NCBI RefSeq assembly: GCF_029227915.1
Contig: NC_079877.1
Span: forward strand, 36,049,851-36,113,850
Length of the DNA stretch: 64,000 nucleotides
Direction: 5' to 3'
From: Hydractinia symbiolongicarpus
Lineage: Eukaryota; Cnidaria; Hydrozoa; Anthoathecata; Hydractiniidae
Shown: positions 9,706 to 23,214 of the stretch, in pieces
Numbering within the stretch: the stretch's first letter is position 1
Layout of the letters: every line of letters starts with the position of its first letter
Notes under the pieces: generated by a model
The model's database searches: none
Told to the model about the DNA's origin: nothing
What the model saw: only the letters and a program-made list of their open reading frames with translations
Program-made: the position numbers and the translations under genes

Positions 9706-12700
9706 CTGAGCACTTTCTTTGTATACTTTTGACTATACGGGCCGAGTCCGGGATTTACGGGAAATCGCGGGTTTTGTTTTCCGGCGATTAAACTTCTTTT
9801 ATTCAGCGTCGCATCAAAAATGAAAACATTTTTGAAAACTACAAGTCTCATGCTTTTTAGTGGTGAAAAGATAATTTAAAAAATCGTTCTGTAATTGAGT
9901 TTACTCACAGGGTACTTTCTTTGTATACATTCGACTATACGGGCGAAACCCAGGATTTACGGGAAATCGCGTGTTTTCGTTTGCCGGCGATTAAACCTCT
10001 TTCATTAAGCGACTCATCAAAAATGAAAACATTTTTGAAAACTATAAGTCTCATGCGTTCTAGTTGTGAAAAAATAATTTAAAAATTCGTTCGGGAAATG
10101 AGTTTACTCCCTGGGTACATTCTTTGTATACATTCTACTATACGGGTCAAGCCCGGGATTTACGGGAAATCGCGGGTTTTCGTTTGCTGGCGATTCAAGC
10201 TCTTTCATTAAGCGTCTCATCAAAAATGATAACATTTTTGAAAACTACAAGTCTCATGCGTTTTAGTGGTGGAAAAATAATTTAAAAAATCGTTCGGGAA
10301 ATGAGTTTACTCCCTTGGTACTTTCTTTGTATACTTTTGACTATACGGGCCGTGTCCGGGATTTACGGGAAATCGCAGGTTTTCGTTTGCCGGCGATTAA
10401 ACTACTTTTATTCAGCGTCTCATCAAAAATGAAATCATTTTTGAAAACTACAAGTCTCATGCGTTTTAGTGGTGAAAAAATAATTTAAAAAATCGTTCGG
10501 GAAATGAGTTTACTCCCTGGGTATTTTCTTTGTATACTTTTGACTATACGGGCCGAGTCCGGGATTTACGGGAAATAGCGGGTTTTCGTTTGCCGGCCAT
10601 TAAACCTCTTTCATTAAGCGTCTCATGTAAAATGAAAACATTTTTGAAAACTACAAGTCTAATGCGTTTTAGTGGTAAAAAAATAATTTAAAAAATCGTT
10701 CGGGAAATGAGTTTACTCCCTGGGTACTTTCTTTGTATACTTTTGACTACAAGTCTCATGCGTTTTAGTGGTGAAAAGATAATTTAAAAAATCGTTCTGG
10801 AAATGAGTTTACTCACAGGGTACTTTCTTTGAATACATTCGACTATACGGGCGAAACCCAGGATTTACGGGAAATCGCGTGTTTTCGTTTGCCGGCGATT
10901 AAACCTCTTTCATCAAGCGTCTCATCAAAAATGATAACGTTTTTGAAAACTACAAGTCTCATGCGTTTTAGTGGTGGAAAAATAATTTAAAAAATCGTTT
11001 GGGAAATGAGTTTACTCCCTTGGTACTTTCTTTGTATACTTTTGACTATACGGGCCGAGTCCGGGATTTACGGGAAATCGCAGGTTTTTGTTTGCCGGTG
11101 ATTAAACTACTTTTATTCAGCGTCTCATCAAAAATGAAAACATTTTTGAAAACTACAAGTCTCATGCGTTTTAGTGGTGAAAAAATAATTTAAAAAATCG
11201 TTCGGGAAATGAGTTTACTCCCTTGGTACTTTCTTTGTATACTTTTGACTATACGGGCCGAGTCCGGGATTTACGGGAAATAGCGGGTTTTCGTTTGCCG
11301 GCGATTAAACTTCTTTTATTCAGCGTCTCATCAAAAATGAAAACATTTTTGAAAACTACAATTCTCATGCGTTTTAGTGGTGAGAAGATAATTTAAAAAA
11401 TCGTTCTGGAAATGAGTTTACTCACAGGGTACTTTCTTTGTATACATTCGACTATACGGGCCAAGCCCGGGATTTACGGGAAATCGCGTGTTTTCGTTTT
11501 CCGGCGATTAAACCTCTTTCATTAAGCGTCTCATCAAAAATGAACACATTTTTGAAAACTACAAGTCTCATGCGTTTTAGTGGCGAAAAAATAATTTAAA
11601 AAATCGTTCGGGAAATGAGTTTACTCCCTGGGTACATTCTTTTTATACTTTTGACTATACGGGCTGAGTCCGGGATTTAGGGGAAATCGCGGGTTTTCAT
11701 TTGCCGGCGATTAAACTTCTTTTATTCAGCGTCCCATCAAAAATGTAAACATGTTTGAATACTACAAGTCTCATTAGTTCTTGTGGTGCAGAAATATTTT
11801 GAAAAATCATTCGGGAAATGAGTTTACTCCCTTGGTACTTTCTTTGTACACTTTTGACTATACGGGCCGAGTTCGGGATTTACGGGAAATCGCGGGTTTT
11901 CGTTTGCCGGCGATTAAACGTCTTTTATTCAGCGTCTCATCAAAAGTGAAATCATTTTTGAAAACTACAAGTCTCATGCGTTTTAGTGGTGAAAAGATAA
12001 TTTAAAAAATCGTTCTGGAAATGAGATTACTCACAGGGTACTTTCTTTGTATACATTCGACTATACGGGCCAAGTCAGGGATTTACGGGAAATCGCGGGT
12101 TTTCGTTTGCCGGCGATTAAACTTCTTTCATTAAGCGTCTCATGAAAAATGAAAACATTTTTGAAAACTACAAGTCTCATGCGTTTTCGTGGTGGAAAAA
12201 TAATTTAAAAAATTGTTCGGGAAATGAGTTTACTCCCTGAGCACTTTCTTTGTATACTTTTGACTATACGGGCCGAGTCCGGGATTTACGAGAAATCGCG
12301 GGTTTTGTTTTCCGGCGATTAAACTTCTTTTATTCAGCGTCGCATCAAAAATGAAAACATTTTTGAAAACTACAAGTCTCATGCTTTTTAGTGGTGAAAA
12401 GATAATTTAAAAAATCGTTCTGTAAATGAGTTTACTCACAGGGTACTTTCATTGTATACATTCGACTATACGGGCGAAACCCAGGATTTACGGGAAATCG
12501 CGTGTTTTCGTTTGCCGGCGATTAAACCTCTTTCATTAAGCGACTCTTCAAAAATGAAAACATTTTTGAAAACTACAAGTCTCATGCGTTTTAGTGGTGA
12601 AAAAATAATTTAAAAAATCGTTCGGGAAATGAGTTTACTCCCTGGGTACTTTCTTTGTATACTTTTGACTATACGGGCCGAGTCCGGGATTTACGGGAAA

Positions 12701-13250
12701 TAGCGGGTTTTCGTTTGCCGGCGATTAAACTTCTTTTATTCAGCGTCTCATCAAAAATGAAAACAATTTTGAAAACTACAATTCTCATGCGTTTTAGTGG
12801 TGAGAAGATAATTTAAAAAATCGTTCTGGAAATGAGTTTACTCACAGGGTACTTTCTTTGTATACATTCGACTATACGGGCCAAGCCCGGGATTTACGGG
12901 AAATCGCGTGTTTTCGTTTTCCGGCAATTAAACCTCTTTCATTACGCGTCTCATCAAAAATGAACACATTTTTGAAAACTACAAGTCTCATGCGTTTTAG
13001 TTGTGAAAAAATAATTTAAAAAATCGTTCGGGAAATGAGTTTACTCCCTGGGTACATTCTTTTTATACTTTTGACTAAACAGGCCGAGTCCGGGATTTAG
13101 GGGAAATCGCGGGTTTTCATTTGCCGGCGATTAAACTTCTTTTATTCAGCGTCCCATCAAAAATGTAAACATGTTTGAATACTACAAGTCTCATTAGTTC
13201 TTGTGGTGCAGAAATAATTTGAAAAATCATTCGGGAAATGAGTTTACTCC
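9706..13250 (+). repeat. 3.55-kb higher-order repeat, copy 4
   Basis: It matches copy 3 at a constant offset of 3545 bp (7454 to 10999, 8236 to 11781, 9651 to 13196). Rare shared changes support a direct duplication, such as ACTAAACAGGCC near 9531 and 13076 and TTACGCGTCTC near 9397 and 12942. The half monomer is at 10709 and the internal CTGAGCAC at 12237. Copies 3 and 4 are closer to each other than to copy 1. Confidence 0.88.
10709..10804 (+). repeat. Half monomer (96 bp), no. 4
   Basis: Same junction, 3545 bp after no. 3, one HOR length. Confidence 0.93.
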
Positions 13251-14340
13251 CTGAGCACTTTCTTTGTATACTTTTGACTATACGGGCCGAGTCCGGGATT
13301 TACGGGAAATCGCGGGTTTTGTTTTCCGGCGATTAAACTTCTTTTATTCAGCGTCGCATCAAAAATGAAAACATTTTTGAAAACTACAAGTCTCATGCTT
13401 TTTAGTGGTGAAAAGATAATTTAAAAAATCGTTCTGTAATTGAGTTTACTCACAGGGTACTTTCTTTGTATACATTCGACTATACGGGCGAAACCCAGGA
13501 TTTACGGGAAATCGCGTGTTTTCGTTTGCCGGCGATTAAACCTCTTTCATTAAGCGACTCATCAAAAATGAAAACATTTTTGAAAACTATAAGTCTCATG
13601 CGTTCTAGTGGTGAAAAAATAATTTAAAAATTCGTTCGGGAAATGTGTTTACTCCCTGGGTACATTCTTTGTATACATTCTACTATACGGGCCAGGCCCG
13701 GGATTTACGGGAAATCGCGGGTTTTCGTTTGCTGACGATTCAAGCTCTTTCATTAAACGTCTCATCAAAAATGATAACATTTTTGAAAACTACAAGTCTC
13801 ATGCGTTTTAGTGGTGGAAAAATAATTTAAAAAATCGTTCGGGAAATGAGTTTACTCCCTTGGTACTTTCTTTGTATACTTTTGACTAAACGGGCCGAGT
13901 CCGGGATTTACGGGAAATCGCAGGTTTTCGTTTGCCGGCGATTAAACTACTTTTATTCAGCGTCTCATCAAAAATGAAAACATTTTTGAAAACTACAAGT
14001 CTCATGCGTTTTAGTGGTGAAAAAATAATTTAAAAAATCGTTCGGGAATTGAGTTTACTCCCTGGGTACTTTCTTTGTATACTTTTGACTATACGGGCCG
14101 AGTCCGGGATTTACGGGAAATAGCGGGTTTTCGTTTGCCGGCCATTAAACCTCTTTCATTAAGCGTCTCATGTAAAATGAAATCATTTTTGAAAACTACA
14201 AGTCTAATGCGTTTTAGTAGTGAAAAAATAATTTAAAAAATCGTTCGGGAAATGAGTTTACTCCCTGGGTACTTTCTTTGTATACTTTTGACTACAAGTC
14301 TCATGCGTTTTAGTGGTGAAAAGATAATTTAAAAAATCAA
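13251..14340 (+). repeat. 3.55-kb higher-order repeat, copy 5 (partial)
   Basis: It begins with the CTGAGCAC marker and follows copy 4 through its half monomer at 14254, then breaks off at an irregular junction near 14337. It has more private substitutions than the earlier copies, such as AAATGTGTTTACTCC near 13643 and GTTTGCTGACG near 13728. That fits a copy at the edge of the homogenised block. Confidence 0.75.
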
Positions 14341-14482
14341 TACGGGAAATCGCGTGTTTTTGTTTGCCGTCGATTAAACCTCTTTCATTAAGCGACTCAT
14401 CAAAAATGAAAATATTTTTGAAAACTATAAGTCTCATGCGTTCTAGTGGTGAAAAAATAATTTAAAAATTCGTTCGGGAAAT
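14254..14482 (+). repeat. Half monomer no. 5 fused to a second deleted monomer
   Basis: The half-monomer junction (ACTACAAG at 14291) is present 3545 bp after no. 4, but the following monomer has lost a further ~70 bp: the tail AAAAAATC runs through AA straight into TACGGGAAATCGCG near 14337-14342. Anchor-to-anchor distance is 229 bp, which equals 96 plus 203 minus 70. The anchor itself is missing from the second unit. I saw this junction only once in the window. Confidence 0.88.
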
Positions 14483-14886
14483 GAGTTTACTCCCTGGGTA
14501 CATTCTTTGTATACATTCGAATATACGGGCCAAGCCCGGGATTTACGGGAAATCGCGGGTTTCGTTTGCTGGCGATTCAAGCTCTTTCATTAAGCGTCTC
14601 ATCAAAAATGATAACGTTTTTGAAAACTACAAGTCTCATGCGTTTTAGTGGTGGAAAAATAATTTAAAAAATCGTTCGGGAAATGAGTTTACTCCCTTGG
14701 TACTTTCTTTGTATACTTTTGACTATACGGGCCGAGTCCGGTATTTACGGGAAATCGCAGGTTTTCGTTTGCCGGCGATTAAACTACTTTTATTCAGCGT
14801 CTCATCAAAAATGAAACATTTTTGAAAACTACAAGTCTAATGCGTTTTAGTGGTGAAAAAATAATTTAAAAAATCGTTCGGGAAAT

Positions 14887-14982
14887 GAGTTTACTCCCTG
14901 GGTACTTTCTTTGTATACTTTTGACTACAAGTCTCATGCGTTTTAGTGGTGAAAAGATAATTTAAAAAATCGTTCTGTAAAT
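14887..14982 (+). repeat. Half monomer (96 bp), no. 6
   Basis: Standard 107-bp deletion junction at about 14922. The following unit has the private change GAGTTTAGTCAC. It lies 633 bp after no. 5, off the 3.55-kb rhythm. Confidence 0.92.
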
Positions 14983-15239
14983 GAGTTTAGTCACAGGGTA
15001 CTTTCTTTGTATACCTTTGACTATACGGGCGAAACCCAGGATTTACGGGAAATCGCGTGTTTTTGTTTGCCGGCGATTAAACCTCTTTCATTAAGCGACT
15101 CATCAAAAATGAAAACATTTTTGAAAACTACAAGTCTCATGCTTTCTAGTGGTGAAAAAATAATTTAAAAATTCGTTAGGGAAATGAGTTTACTCCCTGG
15201 GTACATTCTTTGTATACATTCGAATATACGGGCCAAGCC

Positions 15240-17660
15240 CGGGATTTACGGGAAATCGCGGGTTTTCGTTTGCCGGCGATTAAACTTCTTTTATTCAGCG
15301 TCTCATCAAAAATGAAAACAATTTTGAAAACTACAATTCTCATGCGTTTTAGTGGTGAGAAGATAATTTAAAAAATCGTTCTGGAAATGAGTTTACTCAC
15401 AGGGTACTTTCTTTGTATACATTCGACTATACGGGCCAAGCCCGGGATTTACGGGAAATCGCGTGTTTTCGTTTTCCGGCGATTAAACCTCTTTCATTAA
15501 GCGTCTCATCAAAAATGAACACATTTTTGAAAACTATAAGTCTCATGCGTTTTAGTGGTGAAAAAATAATTTAAAAAATCGTTCGGGAAATGAGTTTACT
15601 CCCTGGGTACATTCTTTTTATACTTTTGACTATACGGGCCGAGTCCGGGATTTAGGGGAAATCGCGGGTTTTCTTTTGCCGGCGATTAAACTTCTTTTAT
15701 TCAGCGTCCCATCAAAAATGTAAACATGTTTGAATACTACAAATCTCATTAGTTCTTGTGGTGCAGAAATAATTTGAAAAATTCGTTCGGGAAATGAGTT
15801 TACTCCCTGGGTACATTCTTTGTATACATTCGAATATACGGGCCAAGCCCGGGATTTACGGGAAATCGCGGGTTTTCGTTTGCTGGCGATTCAAGCTCTT
15901 TCATTAAGCGTCTCATCAAAAATGATAACGTTTTTGAAAACTACAAGTCTCATGCTTTTTAGTGGTGGAAAAATAATTTAAAAAATCGTTCGGGAAATGA
16001 GTTTACTCCCTTGGTACTTTCTTTGTATACTTTTGACTATACGGGCCGAGTCCGGTATTTACGGGAAATCGCAGGTTTTCGTTTGCCGGCGATTAAACTA
16101 CTTTTATTCAGCGTCTCATCAAAAAAGGAAACATTTTTGAAAACTACAAGTCTCATGCGTTTTAGTGGTGAAAAAATAATTTAAAAAATCGTTCGGGAAA
16201 TGAGTTTACTCCCTGGGTACTTTCTTTGTATACTTTTGACTATACGGGCCGAGTCTGGGATTTACGGGAAATAGCGGGTTTTCGTTTGCCGGCGATTAAA
16301 CTTCTTTTATTCAGCGTCTCATCAAAAATGAAAACAATTTTGAAAACTACAATTCTCATGCGTTTTAGTGGTGAGAAGATAATTTAAAAAATCGTTCTGG
16401 AAATGAGTTTACTCACAGGGTACTTTCTTTCTATACATTCGACTATACGGGCCAAGCCCGGGATTTACGGGAAATCGCGTGTTTTCGTTTTCCGGCGATT
16501 AAACCTCTTTCATTAAGCGTCTCATCAAAAATGAACACATTTTTGAAAACTATAAGTCTCATGCGTTTTAGTGGTGAAAAAATAATTTAAAAAATCGTAC
16601 GGGAAATGAGTTTACTCCCTGGGTACATTCTTTTTATACTATTGACTATACGGGCCGAGTCCGGGATTTAGGGGAAATCGCGGGTTTTCTTTTGCCGGCG
16701 ATTAAACTTCTTTTATTCAGCGTCCCATCAAAAATGTAAACATGTTTGAATACTACAAGTCTCATTAGTTCTTGTGGTGCAGAAATAATTTGAAAAATCA
16801 TTCGGGAAATGAGTTTACTCCCTTGGTACTTTCTTTGTACACTTTTGACTATACGGGCCGAGTTCGGGATTTACGGGAAATCGCGGGTTTTCGTTTGCCG
16901 GCGAATAAACGTCTTTTATTCAGCGTCTCATAAAAAGTGAAATCATTTTTGAAAACTACAAGTCTCATGCGTTTTAGTGGTGAAAAGATAATTTAAAAAA
17001 TCGTTCTGGAAATGAGATTACTCACAGGGTACTTTCTTTGTATACATTCGACTGTACGGGCCAAGCCAGGGATTTACGGGAAATCGCGGGTTTTCGTTTG
17101 CCGGCGATTAAACCTCTTTCATTAAGCGTCTCATGAAAAATGAAAACATTTTTGAAAACTACAAGTCTCATGCGTTTTTGTGGTGGAAAAATAATTTAAA
17201 AAATTGTTCGGGAAATGAGTTTACTCCCTGAGCACTTTCTTTGTATACTTTTGACTATACGGGCCGAGTCCGGGATTTACGGGAAATCGCGGGTTTTTGT
17301 TTTCCGGCGATTAAACTTCTTTTATTCAGCGTCGCATCAAAAATGAAAACATTTTTGAAAACTACAAGTCTCATGCTTTTTAGTGGTGAAGAGATAATTT
17401 AAAAAATCGTTCTGGAAATGAGTTTACTCACAGGGTACTTTATTTGTATACATTCGACTATATGGGCCAAGCCCAGGATTTACGGGAAATCGCATGTTTT
17501 CGTTTGCCGGCGATTAAACCTCTTTTATTCAGCGTCCCATCAAAAATGAAAACATTTTTGAAAACTACAAGTCTCATGCGTTTTAGTGGTGAAAACATAA
17601 TTTAAAAAATCGTTCGGGAAATGAGTTTACTCCCTGGGTACATTCTTTGTATACTTTTGA
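15240..17660 (+). repeat. 3750-bp higher-order repeat, first copy of shared segment
   Basis: This segment recurs 3750 bp downstream: the TTAGTTCTTG monomer at 15725 matches 19475, and the rare CGCATGTTTTCG at 17491 matches 21241. The length 3750 is 18 monomers plus 96 bp. Upstream of about 15.24 kb and downstream of about 17.65 kb the alignment at this offset shifts to different monomer types. Confidence 0.85.
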
Positions 17661-17969
17661 CTATACGGTCCGAGTCCGGGATTTAGGGGAAATCGCGGGT
17701 TTTCGTTTGCCGGCGATTAAACTTCTTTTATTCAGCGTCTCATCAAAAATGAAAATATTTTTGAAAACTACAAGTCTCAGGCGTTTTAGTGGTGAAAAAA
17801 TAATTTAAAAAATCGTTCGGGAAATGAGTTTACTCCCTTGGTACTTTCTTTGTATACTTTTGACTATACGGGCCGAGTCCGGTATTTACGGAAAATCGCA
17901 GGTTTTCGTTTGCCGGCGATTAAACTACTTTTATTCAGCGTCTCATCAAAAATGAAACATTTTTGAAAA

Positions 17970-18530
17970 CTACAAGTCTAATGCGTTTTAGTGGTGAAAA
18001 AATAATTTAAAAAATCGTTCTGTAAATGAGTTTACTCACAGGGTACTTTCTTTGTATACCTTTGACTATACGGGCGAAACCCAGGATTTACGGGAAATCG
18101 CGTGTTTTTGTTTGCCGGCGATTAAACCTCTTTCATTAAGCGACTCATCAAAAATGAAAACATTTTTGAAAACTATAAGTCTCATGCGTTCTAGTGGTGA
18201 AAAAATAATTTAAAAATTCGTTCGGGAAATGAGTTTACTCCCTGGGTACTTTCTTTGTATACTTTTGACTACAAGTCTCATGCGTTTTAGTGGTGAAAAG
18301 ATAATTTAAAAAATCGTTCTGTAAATGAGTTTACTCACAGGGTACTTTCTTTGTATACCTTTGACTATACGGGCGAAACCCAGGATTTACGGGAAATCGC
18401 GTGTTTTTGTTTGCCGGCGATTAAACCTCTTTCATTAAGCGACTCATCAAAAATGAAAACATTTTTGAAAACTATAAGTCTCATGCGTTCTAGTGGTGAA
18501 AAAATAATTTAAAAATTCGTTCGGGAAATG
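17970..18530 (+). repeat. 299-bp tandem duplication (one full plus one half monomer)
   Basis: Anchors at 18028 and 18327 are followed by the same rare TATACCTTTGACTATACGGG and GTGTTTTTGTTTGCC changes and the same GTTCTAGTGG tail. The 299-bp spacing is 203 plus 96, so the half monomer was copied together with its neighbour. Confidence 0.88.
18231..18326 (+). repeat. Half monomer (96 bp), no. 7
   Basis: Standard junction. It is embedded in a 299-bp tandem duplication: the monomers on both sides (18028 and 18327) share the rare TATACCTTTGAC change. Confidence 0.93.
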
Positions 18531-18989
18531 AGTTTACTCCCTGGGTACATTCTTTGTATACATTCGAATATACGGGCCAAGCCCGGGATTTACGGGAAAT
18601 CGCGGGTTTTCGTTTGCTGGCGATTCAAGCTCTTTCATTAAGCGTCTCATCAAAAATGATAACGTTTTTGAAAACTACAAGTCTCATGCGTTTTAGTGGT
18701 GGAAAAATAATTTAAAAAATCGTTCGGGAAATGAGTTTACTCCCTTGGTACTTTCTTTTTATACTTTTGACTATACGGGCCGAGTCCGGTATTTACGGGA
18801 AATCGCAGGTTTTCGTTTGCCGGCGATTAAACTACTTTTATTCAGCGTCTCATCAAAAATGAAAACATTTTTGAAAACTACAAGTCTCATGCGTTTTAGT
18901 GGTGAAAAAATAATTTAAAAAATCGTTCGGGAAATGAGTTTACTCCCTGGGTACTTTCTTTGTATACTTTTGACTATACGGGCCGAGTC

Positions 18990-21387
18990 CGGGATTTACG
19001 GGAAATAGCGGGTTTTCGTTTGCCGGCGATTAAACTTCTTTTATTCAGCGTCTCATCAAAAATGAAAACAATTTTGAAAACTACAATTCTCATGCGTTTT
19101 AGTGGTGAGAAGATAATTTAAAAAATCGTTCTGGAAATGAGTTTACTCACAGGGTACTTTCTTTGTATACATTCGACTATACGGGCCAAGCCTGGGATTT
19201 ACGGGAAATCGCGTGTTTTCGTTTTCCGGCGATTAAACCTCTTTCATTAAGCGTCTCATCAAAAATGAACACATTTTTGAAAACTATAAGTCTCATGCGT
19301 TTTAGTGGTGAAAAAATAATTTAAAAAATCGTCCGGGAAATGAGTTTACTCCCTGGGTACATTCTTTTTATACTTTTGACTATACGGGCCGAGTCCGGGA
19401 TTTAGGGGAAATCGCGGGTTTTCTTTTGCCGGCGATTAAACTTCTTTTATTCAGCGTCCCATCAAAAATGTAAACATGTTTGAATACTACAAGTCTCATT
19501 AGTTCTTGTGGTGCAGAAATAATTTGAAAAATTCGTTCGGGAAATGAGTTTACTCCCTGGGTACATTCTTTGTATACATTCGAATATACGGGCCAAGCCC
19601 GGGATTTACGGGAAATCGCGGGTTTTTGTTTGCTGGCGATTCAAGCTCTTTCATTAAGCGTCTCATCAAAAATGATAACGTTTTTGAAAACTACAAGTCT
19701 CATGCTTTTTAGTGGTGGAAAAATAATTTAAAAAATCGTTCGGGAAATGAGTTTACTCCCTTGGTACTTTCTTTATATACTTTTGACTATACGGGCCGAG
19801 TCCGGTATTTACGGGAAATCGCAGGTTTTCGTTTGCCGGCGATTAAACTACTTTTATTCAGCGTTTCATCAAAAATGAAAACATTTTTGAAAACTACAAG
19901 TCTCATGCGTTTTAGTGGTGAAAAAATAATTTAAAAAATCGTTCGGGAAATGAGTTTACTCCCTGGGTACTTTCTTTGTATACTTTTGACTATACGGGCC
20001 GAGTCTGGGATTTACGGGAAATAGCGGGTTTTCGTTTGCCGGCGATTAAACTTCTTTTATTCAGCGTCTCATCAAAAATGAAAACAATTTTGAAAACTAC
20101 AATTCTCATGCGTTTTAGTGGTGAGAAGATAATTTAAAAAATCGTTCTGGAAATGAGTTTACTCACAGGGTACTTTCTTTCTATACATTCGACTATACGG
20201 GCCAAGCCCGGGATTTACGGGAAATCGCGTGTTTTCGTTTTCCGGCGATTAAACCTCTTTCATTAAGCGTCTCATCAAAAATGAACACATTTTTGAAAAC
20301 TATAAGTCTCATGCGTTTTAGTGGTGAAAAAATAATTTAAAAAATCGTACGGGAAATGAGTTTACTCCCTGGGTACATTCTTTTTATACTTTTGACTATA
20401 CGGGCCGAGTCCGGGATTTAGGGGAAATCGCGGGTTTTCTTTTGCCGGCGATTAAACTTCTTTTATTCAGCGTCCCATCAAAAATGTAAACATGTTTGAA
20501 TCCTACAAGTCTCATTAGTTCTTGTGGTGCAGAAATAATTTGAAAAATCATTCGGGAAATGAGTTTACTCCCTTGGTACTTTCTTTGTACACTTTTGACT
20601 ATACGGGCCGAGTTCGGGATTTACGGGAAATCGCGGGTTTTCGTTTGCCGGCGAATAAACGTCTTTTATTCAGCGTCTCATAAAAAGTGAAATCATTTTT
20701 GAAAACTACAAGTCTCATGCGTTTTAGTGGTGAAAAGATAATTTAAAAAATCGTTCTGGAAATGAGATTACTCACAGGGTACTTTCTTTGTATACATTCG
20801 ACTGTACGGGCCAAGCCAGGGATTTACGGGAAATCGCGGGTTTTCGTTTGCCGGCGATTAAACCTCTTTCATTAAGCGTCTCATGAAAAATGAAAACATT
20901 TTTGAAAACTACAAGTCTCATGCGTTTTTGTGGTGGAAAAATAATTTAAAAAATTGTTCGGGAAATGAGTTTACTCCCTGAGCACTTTCTTTGTATACTT
21001 TTGACTATACGGGCCGAGTCCGGGATTTACGGGAAATCGCGGGTTTTTGTTTTCCGGCGATTAAACTTCTTTTATTCAGCGTCGCATCAAAAATGAAAAC
21101 ATTTTTGAAAACTACAAGTCTCATGCTTTTTAGTGGTGAAGAGATAATTTAAAAAATCGTTCTGGAAATGAGTTTACTCACAGGGTACTTTATTTGTATA
21201 CATTCGACTATATGGGCCAAGCCCAGGATTTACGGGAAATCGCATGTTTTCGTTTGCCGGCGATTAAACCTCTTTTATTCAGCGTCCCATCAAAAATGAA
21301 AACATTTTTGAAAACTACAAGTCTCATGCGTTTTAGTGGTGAAAACATAATTTAAAAAATCGTTCGGGAAATGAGTTTACTCCCTGG
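18990..21387 (+). repeat. 3750-bp higher-order repeat, second copy of shared segment
   Basis: It parallels 15.24-17.65 kb at offset 3750, with shared rare changes such as TTTCTTTCTATACATTCG, TAAAAAGTGAAATC and CATTCGACTGTACGGG. Its 3' part, from about 19561, is the first unit of a later 1827-bp tandem duplication. Confidence 0.85.
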
Positions 21388-23214
21388 GTACATTCTTTGT
21401 ATACATTCGAATATACGGGCCAAGCCCGGGATTTACGGGAAATCGCGGGTTTTTGTTTGCTGGCGATTCAAGCTCTTTCATTAAGCGTCTCATCAAAAAT
21501 GATAACGTTTTTGAAAACTACAAGTCTCATGCTTTTTAGTGGTGGAAAAATAATTTAAAAAATCGTTCGGGAAATGAGTTTACTCCCTTGGTACTGTCTT
21601 TGTATACTTTTGACTATACGGGCCGAGTCCGGTATTTACGGGAAATCGCAGGTTTTCGTTTGCCGGCGATTAAACTACTTTTATTCAGCGTCTCATCAAA
21701 AATGAAAACATTTTTGAAAACTACAAGTCTCATGCGTTTTAGTGGTGAAAAAATAATTTAAAAAATCGTTCGGGAAATGAGTTTACTCCCTGGGTACTTT
21801 CTTTGTATACTTTTGACTATACGGGCCGAGTCTGGGATTTACGGGAAATAGCGGGTTTTCGTTTGCCGGCGATTAAACTTCTTTTATTCAGCGTCTCATC
21901 AAAAATGAAAACAATTTTGAAAACTACAATTCTCATGCGTTTTAGTGGTGAGAAGATAATTTAAAAAATCGTTCTGGAAATGAGTTTACTCACAGGGTAC
22001 TTTCTTTCTATACATTCGACTATACGGGCCAAGCCCGGGATTTACGGGAAATCGCGTGTTTTCGTTTTCCGGCGATTAAACCTCTTTCATTAAGCGTCTC
22101 ATCAAAAATGAACACATTTTTGAAAACTATAAGTCTCATGCGTTTTAGTGGTGAAAAAATAATTTAAAAAATCGTACGGGAAATGAGTTTACTCCCTGGG
22201 TACATTCTTTTTATACTTTTGACTATACGGGCCGAGTCCGGGATTTAGGGGAAATCGCGGGTTTTCTTTTGCCGGCGATTAAACTTCTTTTATTCAGCGT
22301 CCCATCAAAAATGTAAACATGTTTGAATACTACAAGTCTCATTAGTTCTTGTGGTGCAGAAATAATTTGAAAAATCATTCGGGAAATGAGTTTACTCCCT
22401 TGGTACTTTCTTTGTACACTTTTGACTATACGGGCCGAGTTCGGGATTTACGGGAAATCGCGGGTTTTCGTTTGCCGGCGAATAAACGTCTTTTATTCAG
22501 CGTCTCATAAAAAGTGAAATCATTTTTGAAAACTACAAGTCTCATGCGTTTTAGTGGTGAAAAGATAATTTAAAAAATCGTTCTGGAAATGAGATTACTC
22601 ACAGGGTACTTTCTTTGTATACATTCGACTGTACGGGCCAAGCCAGGGATTTACGGGAAATCGCGGGTTTTCGTTTGCCGGCGATTAAACCTCTTTCATT
22701 AAGCGTCTCATGAAAAATGAAAACATTTTTGAAAACTACAAGTCTCATGCGTTTTTGTGGTGGAAAAATAATTTAAAAAATTGTTCGGGAAATGAGTTTA
22801 CTCCCTGAGCACTTTCTTTGTATACTTTTGACTATACGGGCCGAGTCCGGGATTTACGGGAAATCGCGGGTTTTTGTTTTCCGGCGATTAAACTTCTTTT
22901 ATTCAGCGTCGCATCAAAAATGAAAACATTTTTGAAAACTACAAGTCTCATGCTTTTTAGTGGTGAAGAGATAATTTAAAAAATCGTTCTGGAAATGAGT
23001 TTACTCACAGGGTACTTTATTTGTATACATTCGACTATATGGGCCAAGCCCAGGATTTACGGGAAATCGCATGTTTTCGTTTGCCGGCGATTAAACCTCT
23101 TTTATTCAGCGTCCCATCAAAAATGAAAACATTTTTGAAAACTACAAGTCTCATGCGTTTTAGTGGTGAAAACATAATTTAAAAAATCGTTCGGGAAATG
23201 AGTTTACTCCCTGG
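19561..23214 (+). repeat. 1827-bp (9-monomer) tandem duplication
   Basis: Units are about 19561-21387 and 21388-23214. The rare CGCATGTTTTCG at 21241 recurs at 23068, and the CATTCGAATATACGGG with GGTTTTTGTTTGCTGG monomer at 19561 recurs at 21388. Length is exactly nine times 203. After 23214 the sequence picks up the TACGGTCCGAGTCC monomer seen at 17664 (offset 5577 = 3750 + 1827). So the 1827-bp event was inserted within the second 3750-bp copy. Confidence 0.88.

Noticed and set aside
14330-14345. Integration site of foreign DNA
   Set aside because: The junction joins two satellite segments with only two extra bases, so it is a deletion, not an insertion.
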